From Mimachlamys varia (Eukaryota > Mollusca > Bivalvia > Pectinida > Pectinidae): a stretch of DNA of 64,000 nt. Positions 19,476-33,200 of this stretch are shown piece after piece. How positions within the stretch are numbered: the stretch's first letter is position 1; each line of letters starts with the position of its first letter. The stretch is from positions 1,054,001 to 1,118,000 of the forward strand of contig OX392538.1 of assembly GCA_947623455.1 (NCBI GenBank), written 5' to 3'. The notes under the pieces are model-generated. The model was not told the DNA's origin, ran no database searches, and saw only the letters and a program-made list of their open reading frames with translations. The translations under genes and the position numbers were made by a program.

Positions 19476-20989
19476 TACCATATGTAGGTTCTCCTTGGTG
19501 CTTTGTTTTGCCCTTTTGATATAGAACTGATCAGAAAACATAATGAGCGAAATCCAGACATCTTTCATTTTAACAATGAAAGTTTGTTTTCTCTAATTTT
19601 TAAGAAGTAGGTGCTTTGGTATGCCCTAACGAGTTTTGAACGGATCAGAAAAACGCAATGGCTGACTAACGGCGATATTTGATTTATTTTGAAATTGAAA
19701 GTTCGTTATCGCTATTTCTTGTGACGTACTTGATAGATCTATCTCAAATTCCATATGTAAGTTTCTTTTGGTCCTTATAGGTGTGTTATTTGTATTTTGG
19801 ACTTATTAATAATGCCTTTTAAGGGGAACTCTCAAATTGTATATATATTTTATTCATGTTTAAGATCGATTGAAAATTGTCTACGATGGGCGCAAACATC
19901 CCTCTAGGATCTTTTGATATAGGTCAATTATATTTTTCATGGAAAAAGTTTATTACGTTTTTTACAACACTTCAGGCAGTATTGTCCGTCCGGCTGCAAA
20001 CACAATGTATGATCTTTGTTTTACTTTCATATTTGTAATATATATGTGTATTTTCGCGTTTAATACTTGTATTATTATTCGATGCAATAATGATGTTAAA
20101 GAATGGTAAGGTCAACTTGCTTATGGATAATTTTGGATACAGGAGACACAGTTTAAGATTTAACATAACAATTAATTTGATCATATATGGTGGAAAAATC
20201 ACTCGTACACATGATAGACACACGAAATGTTGTAAATTTGTGAACTTGTGTCTCCTAAAACCATTTCTTTTTTTTTATTGGGTTAATATTTAACAGCAAT
20301 TATTTAATAATGTTACTCTTTCAGCAAAAAGGTTCGACATATAGTTAAAAGGTAATATATAGGAGTTACTTTTGTCTTTTGATTATTCAACAAAAAATAT
20401 TTAGCTTAAAAAGATTCGTGTACTTTTTATCTTGTGATGAACAATTACTTTTGAATTAACATCGGTTGAGAGGTGTGAGCGTTCTTTAAAATGATAGGTT
20501 CTTTAAGATAAAGAATGTGTTTAAATTATAAAAATATAATAAGGTGAAATATTTGACATTTGGATGTGCCGCCTGCTGGCAGCAAGGTTCGGAATGAGGC
20601 TCAAACAACAAACTATGGATATTCATTTAATCGAATCCATGTTTAATTTGTATGATTTGCTGGATGAATTATCATGCAATGAATTCAATTGCAGATTACG
20701 GTGTGTAAGTGCCGGATGACTTGGATAACCCATAAATAGATATTTTTACATAAAAGTTAAATGTTTATTCAAGATTTTTCATACAGAAACCAGTAAGCAC
20801 AATTTAAATGTTTTGGTTGATTTATCCAAAGGGAAACGGACACAGAGTTTCTATTTATAGTAATAGTGTCCTTGAGGTTTGAACAAGAACGTTATTTCAA
20901 GCGCTTTCTGTAAGGAAGCACTGTACCAAACTTGACTTAGATCAACAAAAGCAAACTCGATTTTTTTATCTATAGTAACAGTAACAATT

Positions 20990-21605
20990 ATATTCTGGTA
21001 ATCTGAATATTATCCCTAACATAAAGCTGCAGGAGCTTTTCATGAAAGATCCTAAATATCGGGAGAATCCACCAATCGATTGATATGTGAATTTCAAGAT
21101 TCGTATGGACTTCTTGTGGAAGATTACGCCAGACAATGGGCTAAACGTGAACGAGCTAAATTTCAATTTCTTGATAGTAGCATCCCTGCTTCTCCAACCT
21201 ATGGTGTTTGCAACCCACAACACAAGGATTCGAGAGATGCAGGTTGATCAGAACTATGGGCAGGTTTTATGGTCGCCATCTTTGTCTCATTGAGAAATAT
21301 TCTGTATCTTTAAGTGATATGAAGATGGACGTTTTTGAATATGCTCATTAGTGTGTTTACTTGTTGTGATTGACAATGATACTCGGTTCTCATTTTGAGA
21401 ACTTGATGTTAACTTGGATGTGACCAAAATTTATATGGCGGGTATCGTCGATAAAGCAGAAGACGCTTACTTTTCCGGAACACCAGGTCTTATTATTTTG
21501 TTCATTTACAAGGGTCTCCATGTAAATCTTTCCTTTGTTCCTATCTTGCTCCTGGTTTAATCGGATTGTGATTTTGTTAATGCTTTGGTATTCTCTAATT
21601 AATTT
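20990..21605 (+). mobile_element. PLE fragment with internal deletion
   Basis: The start matches the N-terminal half of the PLE protein at 60460-60610 ('aacataaagctgcaggagct', a KLQELF.KDPKYRE reading). Then it jumps at about 21165 directly to the C-terminal 'tcttgatagtagcatccctg' (compare 61850) and continues into the 3' tail at 21390-21605. Stops are present. It is a relic. Confidence 0.75.
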
Positions 21606-23799
21606 AGATATTTGAACCTGAAAAGCAACTACATACATGAACGTTTGGTAAGAAAGCACTGTATGTGGTTTGAGCTTGATTGGCCAAAGCAAATGCGACT
21701 TATCGCATGGAAATTGATTGTTATTTTTATTATAACAGTGACCTTGACCTTTGACCTTATAACCCTAAAAACAATGCCAAGCAAACTCTTTTTGTACATG
21801 GAAGAAACCCCTATATGAAGTTAAAACTTGATCGGCTTCAGCTACTTGTGCTAACGTATGAAAACCAATTTTCTACTTATAGTTACAGTGACCTTAACCT
21901 TTGACCTTCAAACCTGAAAAGCAATCCAAAATAAACATGGGTTTATTATATTTTTTTGGAGTTTGACGGTAAAACACTTATGTAGTACACCCATACAAAC
22001 CCTCAATACGTGTCCAGCTGTATGTATACTTTAAATTGCAAACGAATTCGTCTATTGGTATCAAAAACAACTAGATATATGTATGCTTTTTATAAATTGT
22101 CATGGCTACAAAACGTTTCATGTTGTGTAACAATAAGTGCTAATGTAAGATTATTTATTTGTTTCTTAACAGAGATGGTATCTGAATCTGTTTGTTGTTT
22201 CTAGCCTGGCAGATATGAATTAATCGTCTATGTCTTTTTTCTACCGGCAAAAGAGACTGTTTAGCCGTGTCAATCACAAAGGACTATCTACACCAATTCT
22301 AACCTCATGCTACTGAAATACCTATTCCCATCAAAGGATATTTCTGTTGATTTATTTATGGAACGGTCTACTTTAAAAAAAAATGAAACTAATCCAATTG
22401 TATCAATAAAGATAAAGTCTTCAAATTGAAGAAACTTTATAGTTATAAATCTTCATGTCAAATCTACCAACCATCACACAGTGACATGTAACATTTTAGT
22501 ATTGGTTGTCGTATGTTTGACATTTATTTGTGTGTAACATGGACTGGCTTAGATTTGATGTAAGTAATCAAATGTATCGGTTTTATCTATTTTTGTTTTA
22601 TTAAAGCAACAATGCTTCTGTCTCTCCTTTGAAAAAGGTTTGTTTTGTTTTAAATATTTAGGGCAGAATATTCTGGAATAAATCAGTTTTTAGAAAGGTT
22701 AGTTGAATTAAATATGTTTTTTTATATAATAAGGCCAAAACTAGCCATAAAGTGCAAGCTGTGGATATTTATTTTCATGAGGAATCGACATATATAGGGT
22801 CACAGAAACTTCACTATGGTATATATATAATAGAAAAATATGTGTTGGTAGAAGGTCAGTTTTTTCAGAGAACGTTATAATAAAGGTGTAGTTATTAACA
22901 GTGACTTAATCAAGAAAGATAACTCTCTCTCTATAATTTCCATTTCCATGCGTTTATAGAGATTTTTCCAAATAAACACAGACTTGTAATCCCATGAAGG
23001 TGTTATGGCTGCAAAGAGACAGTTTTTAGCAGGCAATGACAAAATTTCTTGACAATATGTTCCAGTTAATTTTTTTTTCTATTTTTGTGTGCAAAAGTAA
23101 AAAACTGTTTTACAATACACAGGTAAATAAAGAAAAAATGATTCCAACTGGACAGGTTAAATGGAATACTGAACTCGACATCAATGATCAGTAATGGAAA
23201 CGAATACACCCAATCCCTTCAAAAGTTACTTCTAATATAAAGCTTCAATAACTTTAGTTTCGAATTACACATCACTTACTGACAACAAATTCAATTTTAT
23301 CTAAAGTGTGTATCTCAGATAGTCATCTGTGCATTTTCTGTAATGTAGCTGTAGAAATTATCGTGCATTTTGTTTAGGATTACTAAGGAGGTCAGTCATT
23401 TTGCAAAATCTTGAAAAATTTTAATAAAAAAGAATAAATGTATTATTCTAAATGTAACACTAAGAAATAGAATATCATCATTTTAAAAATAAAGGACCAT
23501 TACAATGTACAAAGGTATATTGCGTATATTGCAACTGCTTAAGTATATGTCAATATCCCTGTATCTAGCTTCATTATATAGGGCATTAGTCACACAACAT
23601 CTTTTAAATCATAAACCTGGCCTATCATTTTTTTCATGTTCCTTTCCTCCCCCTTCTTTTCGATTTGTTTCTTGGCTTTCTTTTGAATAATGAAATAAAC
23701 TAGTTATAGCAGTAATAGAGATTTTTTGAAGTCTTGATGAGTGTGTGTGAGTAAAAGTCCTCTTTGGAATAAAATGTGTTTTGTGTAGACTCTCTTCAC

Positions 23800-23960
23800 A
23801 CAATGATGATGATGATGATGCTGCTGCTGCTGATGATGATGATAGAATGATGAAAATGAATGTGATTGAATCATGATAATGGTGATCATGATGATGATGA
23901 TGACGATAGAGTGTTGATGATGATGATGATGGTGTATAATGATGACGATGACGTTGTTGA
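23800..23960 (+). repeat. GATGAT microsatellite, right arm
   Basis: Interrupted (GAT)n run with a (CTG)4 inclusion, the mirror of 12690-12870. Confidence 0.85.
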
Positions 23961-24461
23961 TGTTAATTGTTGTTGGATGTTGACGATTAATATCAAAAAC
24001 ACATTTTAAATTTATCTATACATTTTATTTACTGATTTAAAATACCAGTGAAGATTTCACAGGAAATTAATCTTACTTCATACAATTACCCAAGTAAATC
24101 ATTTTGCAACATACATACAGTGTTGATATAGTTAGTTAAATAATCAAAATGAATTTGAAATAAAAACAAAAAACATATTGTTGTTTAATTATAAATTATT
24201 GGAACCATCGGTTTCTGCTTTGTGCTATTTTTTATACTTAATTGTATGACCAACACTCTGATCGAGTAATAAACAAATCATATGAAAACATTGATATACG
24301 ATAAATAAATGAAACCTTAATCATTTAAAAGAAAATTAATCTATAGTACTGGTTATATTAATATTCACTAAAAAGATAAATGATGACGTTGGTTGACATA
24401 AATAGCTCGCATAGTTGGCCCTGAAACAATACAAAAACAACCTCGTGTAGATACTGCTGCG

Positions 24462-24655
24462 TTTCGGTGTATATAAAGTAGGTCGAGGTCACAAAAAAGG
24501 TTAAAGGGGAGTTTGATGTGATAAAGGGCATGTCTCCTTATCGGGACATGTATCAATGTCTTTTTCGGTGTGTGTAAAGTAGGTCGAGGTCAAAAAAAGG
24601 TTAAAGGGGAGTTTGATGTGATAAAGGGCATGTCTCCTTATCGGGACATGTATCG
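24462..24655 (+). repeat. 101-bp tandem duplication
   Basis: Two units starting 'tttcggtgt' and ending 'tccttatcgggacatgtatc', nearly identical, at the border where arm homology is broken by the private right-arm block. Confidence 0.85.
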
Positions 24656-24889
24656 TTACTAGACAGTGTACTGTGTGTGCCATTGATAGACAGTGTAAAA
24701 TCTAAGGAGAAAAAAAAACGACAAATTTTAACAGAAACAAGGGCCATATAAGTACGTACTATTACCAGTCAAAGAAAACTTTTTATGGTCGCCATCGTGA
24801 TCTCATTCAGAAATATATATATTTGTTTAAGATAGGCAAGTCGGCGGTTTTTAAATATGCTCTTTAGTATGCCAACTTGTTATCAAAAT

Positions 24890-25510
24890 AGAAACCTCAG
24901 ACCTCACCTGTATGATGCAGTTATATTAACTTTTTTGGCATATTGTATCTATTCCTTAATTTAAAAGGTGCAGATATTCATTTTGAGTAAAGGCACGATA
25001 CATAATATACACATTTTCTCAGTACACGATTTAAAAATGTATATAACTAGTTTAATTTTACTTCATAGATTAAAGGGGTTGTATGCACCCGACCCTTCTG
25101 CTTTTTCTTCATTAGTTTAGATTTCAATCTGTTGGCCCCTAGCATTACTGAAGAGTCCTCAGAGGACAAAAAAAGTTGTATGATGCAGTTTAATTAATGT
25201 TTTCGGCATACTGTATCAATAACTTAATAAATAAGGTGCAGCATATGTGTGTGTTACACCATCTTTTATGATAGGTTGTGTCAGACTCTGCTGGTGGATT
25301 GTTTAGTCCCCTAGGTTTGCTTGAGCCCCCATAGCCACCGTTATCTCTTTTTCGTAGTGCACGATTTGAAATTATACATAACTAGTTTAATTTTACTTCT
25401 ATATTCATAAATGAACAGGGGTTTTACGCACCTGACCGTTTCTGCTTCGAAACTAGGTAAGACATTTTGGATTCCCATCTTTTTGTCCCTAGCATCCTAG
25501 GAGAATGAAG
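24890..25510 (+). repeat. Repeat B, two units in tandem
   Basis: A roughly 350-bp repeat recognised by 'ggttttacgcacctgacc', 'gaagagtcctaggagga', 'atgatgcagtttaatt' and 'ggtgcagcatatgtgtgtgt'. At 25240-25300 the end of one unit runs into the start of the next. Other copies: 43430-43640, 55290-55640 and 62640-62965. Confidence 0.7.
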
Positions 25511-26217
25511 AAGAAGACGCTTACCCATGAGGAACTTATGATAAGAAAATGTTTCTTAACTAGACAACATTTCACGCCAGGGAAACTGTATTGCATCATT
25601 GCTATATTATGGTTTGCAATACTGAGGTTGTAGCGTTAAATAGAGAATGCTTCCCGGTAAAGAAATTATATTTTATCATGACTAGAGATTGTTTTTACTG
25701 TAAGTAAATAGTGTCACAGTATTGCTATAGCTTGCTGTAACTGCAAGGAAATGGTATCATGTCATGACTAGAGATTATCGTAACTGTAAGGAAAGTGTGT
25801 CACATAATTACTACAGCCCTTTGTAACTGTGAGGAAAGAGTGTCATATTAACGACGATGTTTTGTTTTGGTATAAGGTACAACATATCGCGGTAAGGTCT
25901 ATGTAGTGAATCATTTCTATATGTAGTCAGATCGTGATTTAAAGTAGCATGTGCATTTGGTACTGTGTTATTGATTAGACTGTATTGTGACAAGGTCACC
26001 TCTCCTTTTACAAGGAGCATATTGATCAAATGTCTATCTGGTACAGTAAATGCCTATTTACATTTAATAGATATTATACATTTTTCTCTCTGGTTTCGAT
26101 AAAAGTTATCTGCAATATTTGACAAAAATAAAATAAACGTTATTTGTTTTACAACGATCATGAAATAAACTACCCAACTTATGTTAATCGCACTTGTTAA
26201 ATTGTCCGCATATTAGC

Positions 26218-26395
26218 GCGCGAGGTGACTAATTGTGGAAAAAACGGAGTAGCGGTAGTACCCGGAGACAACCATCTGATCGGGCAGGTGACTCCATACA
26301 ATGAGTGTACCTTTTCACGTCCGATCAGGAAATCGAACTCCAGCAGCCTTGGTAAAAGACAAGTGCACTATCCACTGCACCACCCGACCACCCTT
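26218..26395 (-). mobile_element. tRNA-derived SINE, second family
   Basis: The minus strand reads GGTCGGGTGGTGCAGTGGAT at its start, with box A GGTGCAGTGG (complement 26372-26381) and box B GGAGTTCGAT (complement 26332-26341). It has a TTT-anticodon-like loop as in tRNA-Lys. The acceptor stem does not close as a working tRNA would, so a SINE head is likelier than a gene. Confidence 0.6.
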
Positions 26396-26952
26396 GAATT
26401 TGACACCATTTGAGAATTCATACAATGTACTTACATGAACTGCCCCTAAATAGGATGTGAAAGGCTGTGGGGTTGTCTGGCCTACCTAGGAGGTTTTCTC
26501 TAGATACCACACCTCTCCAAATGCAAGAATACTTCTCATATCGGCCAACTTGTGTGATGTATATAATTTGAAATATCCTGATTCGCCCAGGGGAACTAAT
26601 CACAAGATTTCCCTTTCTCGGTCTTTTATTGTTTTGAAAACCTTCCTTTGAATATTTTCGGAAGTGTATATATCATGAGATCATGTTATTTATTTGTCAA
26701 ATACGCTTGTTTACCATATGGTTTCGGTGTGACCACTATTTTTATGTTAAAAACTTTAAAACAGTTTAATGAGGTGACGAGCAAAGCGACTTTACTACCA
26801 TAAGACAAACTTATATTCTTGGCCTACTTGTCATTTGCCGCACTTATGCGTAAAAAGATAAACTTGTAAGCAGAACACGGCCAAAACACGAGGTTGACAA
26901 GATGAACTGAACATCAAAATGGGTCTTTTCAGGTTGTTTCTGTACATAAAAA

Positions 26953-27202
26953 TTATCGCTTTTCTATTTTGATCCAAATTTCCTCCTCTGGGCGGGTCAC
27001 CAGCCCGTGGACAGGTTTGGGTACCTTATCTTCCGCTAATTCGACCTTGAATTTCCTCAGCATGGTCACCAGACAAACTGTAACATTTGCATAGGCAAAC
27101 CTGTACCCTGGACAAATACGTTTCCCTGCGAATCCAAACGGCTGGAAAGCTAGAGAAGGTCGGGACTTCATATTCTCTGGGCTAAAGCGGTCCGGGTCAA
27201 AC
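26953..27202 (-). CDS. CYP20A1: CYP20A1 copy B, terminal exon (haem-binding loop)
   Basis: The exon is 250 nt to TAA at 26953-26955. It encodes FDPDRFSPENMKSRPSLAF, FGFAGKRICPG and EEIWIKIEKR. It differs from copy A by a handful of substitutions and no indels. Confidence 0.9.
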
Positions 27203-30200
27203 CTGGAACGAAAAATCTTGATAAGGAGTACCAAAAAAATATTAAAGGGTATCAAATTCTGTTATTCTCATGTAACAGTCCTGTTTTTATCTTTGAACAT
27301 GAACATGTCTTCATGAGTGTCTCGCTCGTATAAATGTTTCTATTTTGTTTTTCCTATTTTATTTTTACGCTTGTTCGTTGTTCCTTTCGAGCGACCGTAG
27401 TTTTGAAAGAGTTACTGAAATGGGTACACTGCAAGTCCTAGCGGGGCTCTTTGTACAACACAGCGCCAGGTTAAGTGAATAAGGTAGCTCATTCTACTGC
27501 AAATGAAGCATTTAAACCTGAACAGGCAAGGTTAACAGACTGCGTATTGCTTCACTATCTCTATTTATTTGTTTGTTGTTTTGCCCATTTATAGTTTAAT
27601 ATCTATGTAAACAGACATGTGTCCCATACGGTCCAGTCATGCGTTACATAGTGTATATTGCTTTGTTAGGGACAGTCTCTGTGCTTGTTGATATTGTTGA
27701 TGATAAATATCAAATCGTGTTTTTAGTATAATTACTCATCATACGTTAGCATTAGTATGGAATTAATATAAGTATACAGACAAAAAAGGCAGTCATAGGA
27801 ATTTCAACTAACCCGCTGAAACAAACATTGCTATACACTGGTATATATATGAAATTTAACTGGATGCTTCATTTACAACACATGTATATCAATCTCCGTA
27901 ACATACTTGTTGGGAAGTGGCCAATACTTCTCATTCATCATGGCAACTCCTAAAGCTTGGATCACAGGCGTCTGCCAGACCATGTAAAAAAACAATTTAT
28001 AACAATTCCTGTAATTCGAGATTTTCAGTTAATCAATTATTACTTCCTTATTTCAATGCTATGTTGATGCCCATAACGTCTGTTTTCTGTACTTACAAAC
28101 ATCTAAACCCTACACAAATATATTTTCTGTGTTTACAAACATCTGGACCCTATACAAATATGTTTTCTGTACTAACAAACATCTAAACCCTACACAAATC
28201 TGTTTTCTGTACTTACAAACATCAAAACCTACACAAGTCTGTTTTATCGTCCTCTTTTATTGTCATAATGTTGTAGAGATGCCGAGCTGACCTCTCTGTA
28301 TTCTCGTGGAGCAGGACAACTCGCCCCGAAGGTGTTGAGCTGCCGTGCGTGACGGTATAGGGTGTAGTCTACACCTGGTCAAGCCGCTATACGGACGTGT
28401 TTACGTACTGTTGGTCTGACTGTAGATTACGCTGCCGTTGTAGGCAAACTCCATATATACATATATAGTATATCTTGTAGCGTCTCACTACAATTGGTGT
28501 CAGAAGAAATACAAATTATAGCTATAATTTCTAAATACGAGTTTACCTGTACACAGAACGGTTCCTTTTTAGAACCACGCCACGTGACGGTGTTATAGCC
28601 CGGGGCAATTGTTCTGTGATTACACGCTCACTCCAGATTATTGTAGCTTTGCGCCGGTTTTGAACGGGGTATATATTGTTTTCAAACATGTCGCTAAATA
28701 TTAATGCAGCGTCTTATGATGATGTCGGCATTTCCGGTATAAGTTCTAGCAGGGCTAAGGCCATTATTCAGAGACGGGACGAGTGCGATAGCACTTTAAC
28801 ATGGGAAGATTTGAAGGGAATCCCTAGCGTACCCAGTACTATGTGGGACCCGTTGATAACTAAGGGGCTAGTGTGCCTTGAACCCGTGGTTTCTGGGGGC
28901 CAGGATAGGGCGGAAGGCGGTGTTGATAGTGGGGCTTTACAGCATGCTCGCATTATGGCTGGAAAAATTGCTTTTGAGAGGGAGGCTCAGGTAAAACAAT
29001 TTAGAATTAGAGAGGAGGAAATAGAGCGAAGGGAAATCGAGATGAATAGGCAAATAGATGAAATGCGGGAGGATTTTTCTCGTCAGCTTAGGGAAAAGGA
29101 CGAACAACTTCGACTAGCTTTATTAAAACCGGAAACAAAACCAGGAATTGGACATTTATTGGGCACGGTGGAGGGATTAGCTCCAATGTCAATATATAGC
29201 CAGAAGTCCAAGTCCGTACACGGGGCTAGTGACAAAATTCCTTTTAAGGGCCAAAGTTCAGGAGGTGGGGACAGAAGCGCTAGTGTAAGGGAGGAAATGG
29301 ACAGAAAGGTTAAGCTCCCGACATATGATGGTAGGACAGAGTGGAAACCTTTTTATGTTCAGATTTCTCACATTTGTGACCGATATGGATGGTCTAATAG
29401 ACAGAAGCTTGATAAGCTTATTGAGAGTCTCCGGGACAAGGCTTTGAAATTCTTCAGTTCCCGGCCGATGAATGTACGTGATGATTTCAACGTCCTTTGT
29501 TCTAAACTGAATCAACGGTTTGGGAAGCAGGATCCTCCTCATATTGTTAGACGTGAATTAGCAGAGCTGCGGCAGAGCGCGGAGGAAACAGTTGAGGAAT
29601 ATGCCGAGAGAGCACAGGAATTGGCTTCAGACGGTTATCCCGGGGCGCAAGAAGACTTTGTTCAGATCATGGCCGTTGATAGCTTCTTGAAAGGTCTGAT
29701 GGATAAGCGGGTGGCCCTGGAAGTTCTAGACAAGGCCCCCAGCACCCTTGATAAAACGCTAGCGCTAGTGAAAGGGGCTATAACAAACCAAAAACTCATT
29801 TATGGGTCGACTAAGCAGTTGAAACAGGATGTCAAACGTGTTTCTTTTCAAACGGGGGATGACTCTGACGGGGCGTTGGTTAGGCAGGTAGGGGGTCTCT
29901 CACTGAAAAGTAAGAGTTCGTTGGAGGAGAGAGTTGTTCTGTCCATCCCATTGGACCACATTCCGTGGGCTTCGGACATGTCTGCGGAGGACCTACGACA
30001 GTGTCAGCTTGCTGACAAGGAGCTCGGGCCACTTCTACGTTGGCGAGAAGCCAACTACCAGCCTGCAGAGCATGAACTGAGGCTATCTAGTCCAGCTACT
30101 CGTCACTGGTACCTCTGTAGCTCACAGCTTGTTCGTCGGAATGGCGTCTGGTTTTATCATTGGGAAGATCCATTGCAACCGAGACTGTTGTTTCTAACTC

Positions 30201-33200
30201 CGGAAAAAATGCGTGACCAGGTCCTTCATAGTGCGCATGACCTTAGGTTGTCCGGTCACTTTGGACAGACGAAGACTCTTGACCGAGTGAGGAGAAGTGC
30301 TATATGGTACGGTATGACTGCTGATTGCAAGCTTTATGCTGACGGGTGTAAGGTCTGCAGTGTCCAAAAGGGTCCCAGTAAAAAAGCCAGAGCTCACCTG
30401 GAGAAGTTCCATGCGTGAATACCGATGGAGAGAGTTCACGTGGACATACTCGGCCCGCTACCATTAACGAAGCAAGGTAACAAGTGTGTGTTGATGGTAG
30501 TAGACCAGTTTACCAAGTGGCTCGAGTGTTTCCCTTTTGCGGATCAGACGGCAGAAACCATTTCACGGTAGTTGGTCAATGAGTTCATATTTCGTTTTGG
30601 AGTTCCGTTGGAGATCCACACAGATCAGAGAAAGAATATGGATGGCAAGGTTGTGAGAGGCGTTTGTGACCTTCTTGTGATCAAGAAAACGAGGACGACT
30701 CCCTACCATCCATCTTCGAATGGCCAAGTCGAGAGATACAATCGGGCAATCCTCCAGGCTATCAGATGTCACTCTGAAAACAAACAGAACACATGTGATG
30801 TCCACTTACAGCAACTTGCCGGTGCTATACCGGCAACACATCATCGCCAAACAGGTTTCATGCCCAACCGCTTGATGCTTGGAAGGGAAGTTATGCAACC
30901 CTTAGACTTGATGCTCGGCACAGCGAAAGTGAACGCCTCAAAAGCAGCTCATGTGGACTTTGTGGAGAATATGGGACGAAATATGAAGGAGGTGCATGCA
31001 CTTGCCCCCAGCAATCTTAAGTCCTCGCAGACCAGACAAAAAAGGGACTACGATCTTCGCGTTGGGCAAGGGTCACATGGCGTTGGAGACATCGTGCTGA
31101 AGGTTGACACCGCAACGAAAGTAGGGCAAAGTCCGAAGCTTCGAGCCCCTTGGAAGGGGCCATATATGGTATCAAAGGTTTTGTCCCCAGTGTTGTACGG
31201 GATCAAGGATCGAAAGGGTGAGAACCTCATTCACCATGATCGACTGAAGAGCTACGGGTCTGCAGATATTCCACTCTGGCTTCGTCGCATGAGGGATACA
31301 GTCTTGAGGGAAGAAGCAGCTGGTGTAACAGAACCCGAGGTTACTTCTAGTGGCAACAACGTCATTGTGGAGGATTCGGGTCGATCAGTTGAGAGACATC
31401 CGCTACAGCCGTACAGGCTTGATGAGAAGGACAATATACGTCCTGATAGGATGGCAGGTGCATGTCTGTCTGCTCCGAGCAAAGAGCCGGCTGCACGGAA
31501 GAGATCACCACCTCGGAGGCTGGGATATAAAGCTCTTGGTGGCTCACAGTCAGGGGTTCTGACGACACAGGTGATTGAATCTTTTGTTAGCTGTTCTTGA
31601 GCAGAATGGTCTCTTTTTAGAACGGGGGAGAGTGTTGTAGAGGTGCCGAGCTGACCTCTCTGTATTCTCGTGGAGCAGGACAACTCGCCCCAAAGGTGTT
31701 GAGCTGCCGTGCGTGACGGTATAGGGTGTAGTCTACACCTGGTCAAGCCGCTATACGGACGTGTTTACGTACTGTTGGTCTGACTGTAGATTACGCTGCC
31801 GTTGTAGGCAAACTCCATATATACATATATAGTATATCTTGTAGCGTCTCACTACAATAACTACGAAACAGTCCGTGATAAGGATAGCCATACCCTGTAC
31901 GTAACATTGAATTTACAGCAATGTACAACATCCATCAAATTTTGTCCTTTTTGTGTTAGAATTGGAGATGTTAGTTAGTCATACAAAGGGAACAAATTTG
32001 GCAACTAGTGGAAACATTCTCTGCAGACGTATGAAGACAACAGTCGAACATGTCTTACATTCTTAGGAATCTTGTGTCCGCCTAGCTCAGACTCAACATC
32101 TTGAAACCGAACCGCATATGGACCGAGTACAGCACATCTTAGGGTCTCGTCCACAATGTGTCGAACGTATCTAAAAAAATTACTCTCTGTGAAGTTTCAT
32201 CACAACAATGACATGACTGTGTAAAGAAGAGTTGAACGAGATAATTCAGTTTTGAGTTATCCAGTGGTAATCGCCAGCATTAATTTGAGTGGTATTTCAT
32301 GGAGAAATAACGATTAACCTGTTAATACTGGAAAGAGCTAAACAGGACCATAAATGTGTTCAATGTTAACAGAACACATGTACATGTGTAAGCTTTGAAG
32401 ACTGTTGACTAATTTCATATTTTTTCTAATCATTGTATGATCCAAACTTTCTTTCAGTTAGTACTTAAACACATACAACGTCTTTTGCTTACTATGAAGA
32501 TGGACGTTTTTGAGTATGCTAATTAGTGTGTTGACGTGCTTTGATTGACAATGATAATCGATTCTCATTTAATAATAATCGACAATAATGACTCGATTCT
32601 CATGGCGAGTGTCGTCGCATTACGTGCTGTGATTAACAATGATAATCGATTCTCATTTTGAGAACTTGATGTTTACTTGGATGTGACACAGCTTTGCATG
32701 GCGGGTGTCGTCGATGAAGCAGAGGACGCTTACACTTCCGGAACGACTGGTCTTATTCTTTTGTACTTTTACTAGGGTTTCCATGTAAATCGTTCCTTTG
32801 TTCATATTGTGACCCTGGTTTAATCGATTTTGATCTCGGATTATGGTTTTGTTAACGCTTTGGTATTTGCATAGACAACCCTCGTCATGTAAATCTTGGT
32901 CACATCTAAGTAAGCATCAAGTCCTCAAAGATGACGTCACACACGCACTCTCAAAGTGAGAACCGAGTCACCATGCTCAATCTCAACAATCACATATAAC
33001 ATATTTATAACATACAAGCAAATAATAATAACTTGTACATTCCGATACTTACGGGAGATCCTCAATGTTTGTGTGATCCAACTCCTTGTTTCCCAGTTCC
33101 TTTTTGATCTCCCGGAACGCCTTCTCCTGAACCTCAGGGTGAGACGCCAGGAAGTAGAATCCCCAGGTTAGTACTGCAAAAGATGTATAGAAATGTCACA

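Larger units (their letters stand above)
15173..21667. other. Spacer between the inverted arms
   Basis: This 6.5 kb stretch has no supportable protein gene. It holds a second, split copy of arm sequence (15174-15590 resembles 13500-13945; 18120-18636 resembles 13946-14712), the two 461-bp MITEs, an 18-C homopolymer at 16635-16652, an LTR-like segment (18631-18933), a decayed dispersed repeat with an 'acggacgaaaggacagacg' stretch at about 19050-19190, a PLE tail fragment (19380-19475) and a rearranged PLE (20990-21605). Confidence 0.7.
24505..26785. other. Private insertion block in the right arm
   Basis: Homology to the left arm stops near 24505 and resumes near 26785 (left-arm counterpart about 12210). 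Inside lie a PLE scrap (24775-24880), two tandem units of repeat B (24890-25510), degenerate 'gtaactgtaaggaaag' repeats (25540-25850) and a SINE (26218-26395). No protein gene is supported. Confidence 0.7.
28269..31856 (+). mobile_element. Gypsy-type LTR retrotransposon, internally deleted, in intron 9 of copy B
   Basis: LTRs of 224 bp (28269-28492 and 31633-31856) start TGTTGTAG and end CTACA. A 4-bp target duplication ATAA lies at 28265-28268 and 31857-31860. The left arm at about 10590-10600 shows the empty site (complement GTCATAACTACG). The primer site 'attggtgtcagaag' follows the 5' LTR and a purine tract 'aacgggggagag' precedes the 3' LTR. The coding part goes from gag straight to the integrase zinc domain; protease, reverse transcriptase and RNase H are absent. 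The LTRs differ at only two positions by eye, so the insertion is young. It is antisense to the P450 gene. Confidence 0.95.

Noticed and set aside
26328..26394. tRNA-Lys gene
   Set aside because: Box A and B are good, but the 5' and 3' ends do not pair as an acceptor stem; a SINE head is likelier.
28676..28687. Gag start at 28676
   Set aside because: That codon is TTG; the first ATG in frame is at 28688.
30572..31600. Independent 342-codon gene starting at 30572
   Set aside because: The position is TTG immediately after an in-frame TAG. It is the same frame as gag-integrase, interrupted by stops, not a separate gene.
31252..31746. 164-codon minus-strand frame
   Set aside because: It is antisense to the integrase C-terminal region and 3' LTR of the LTR element.
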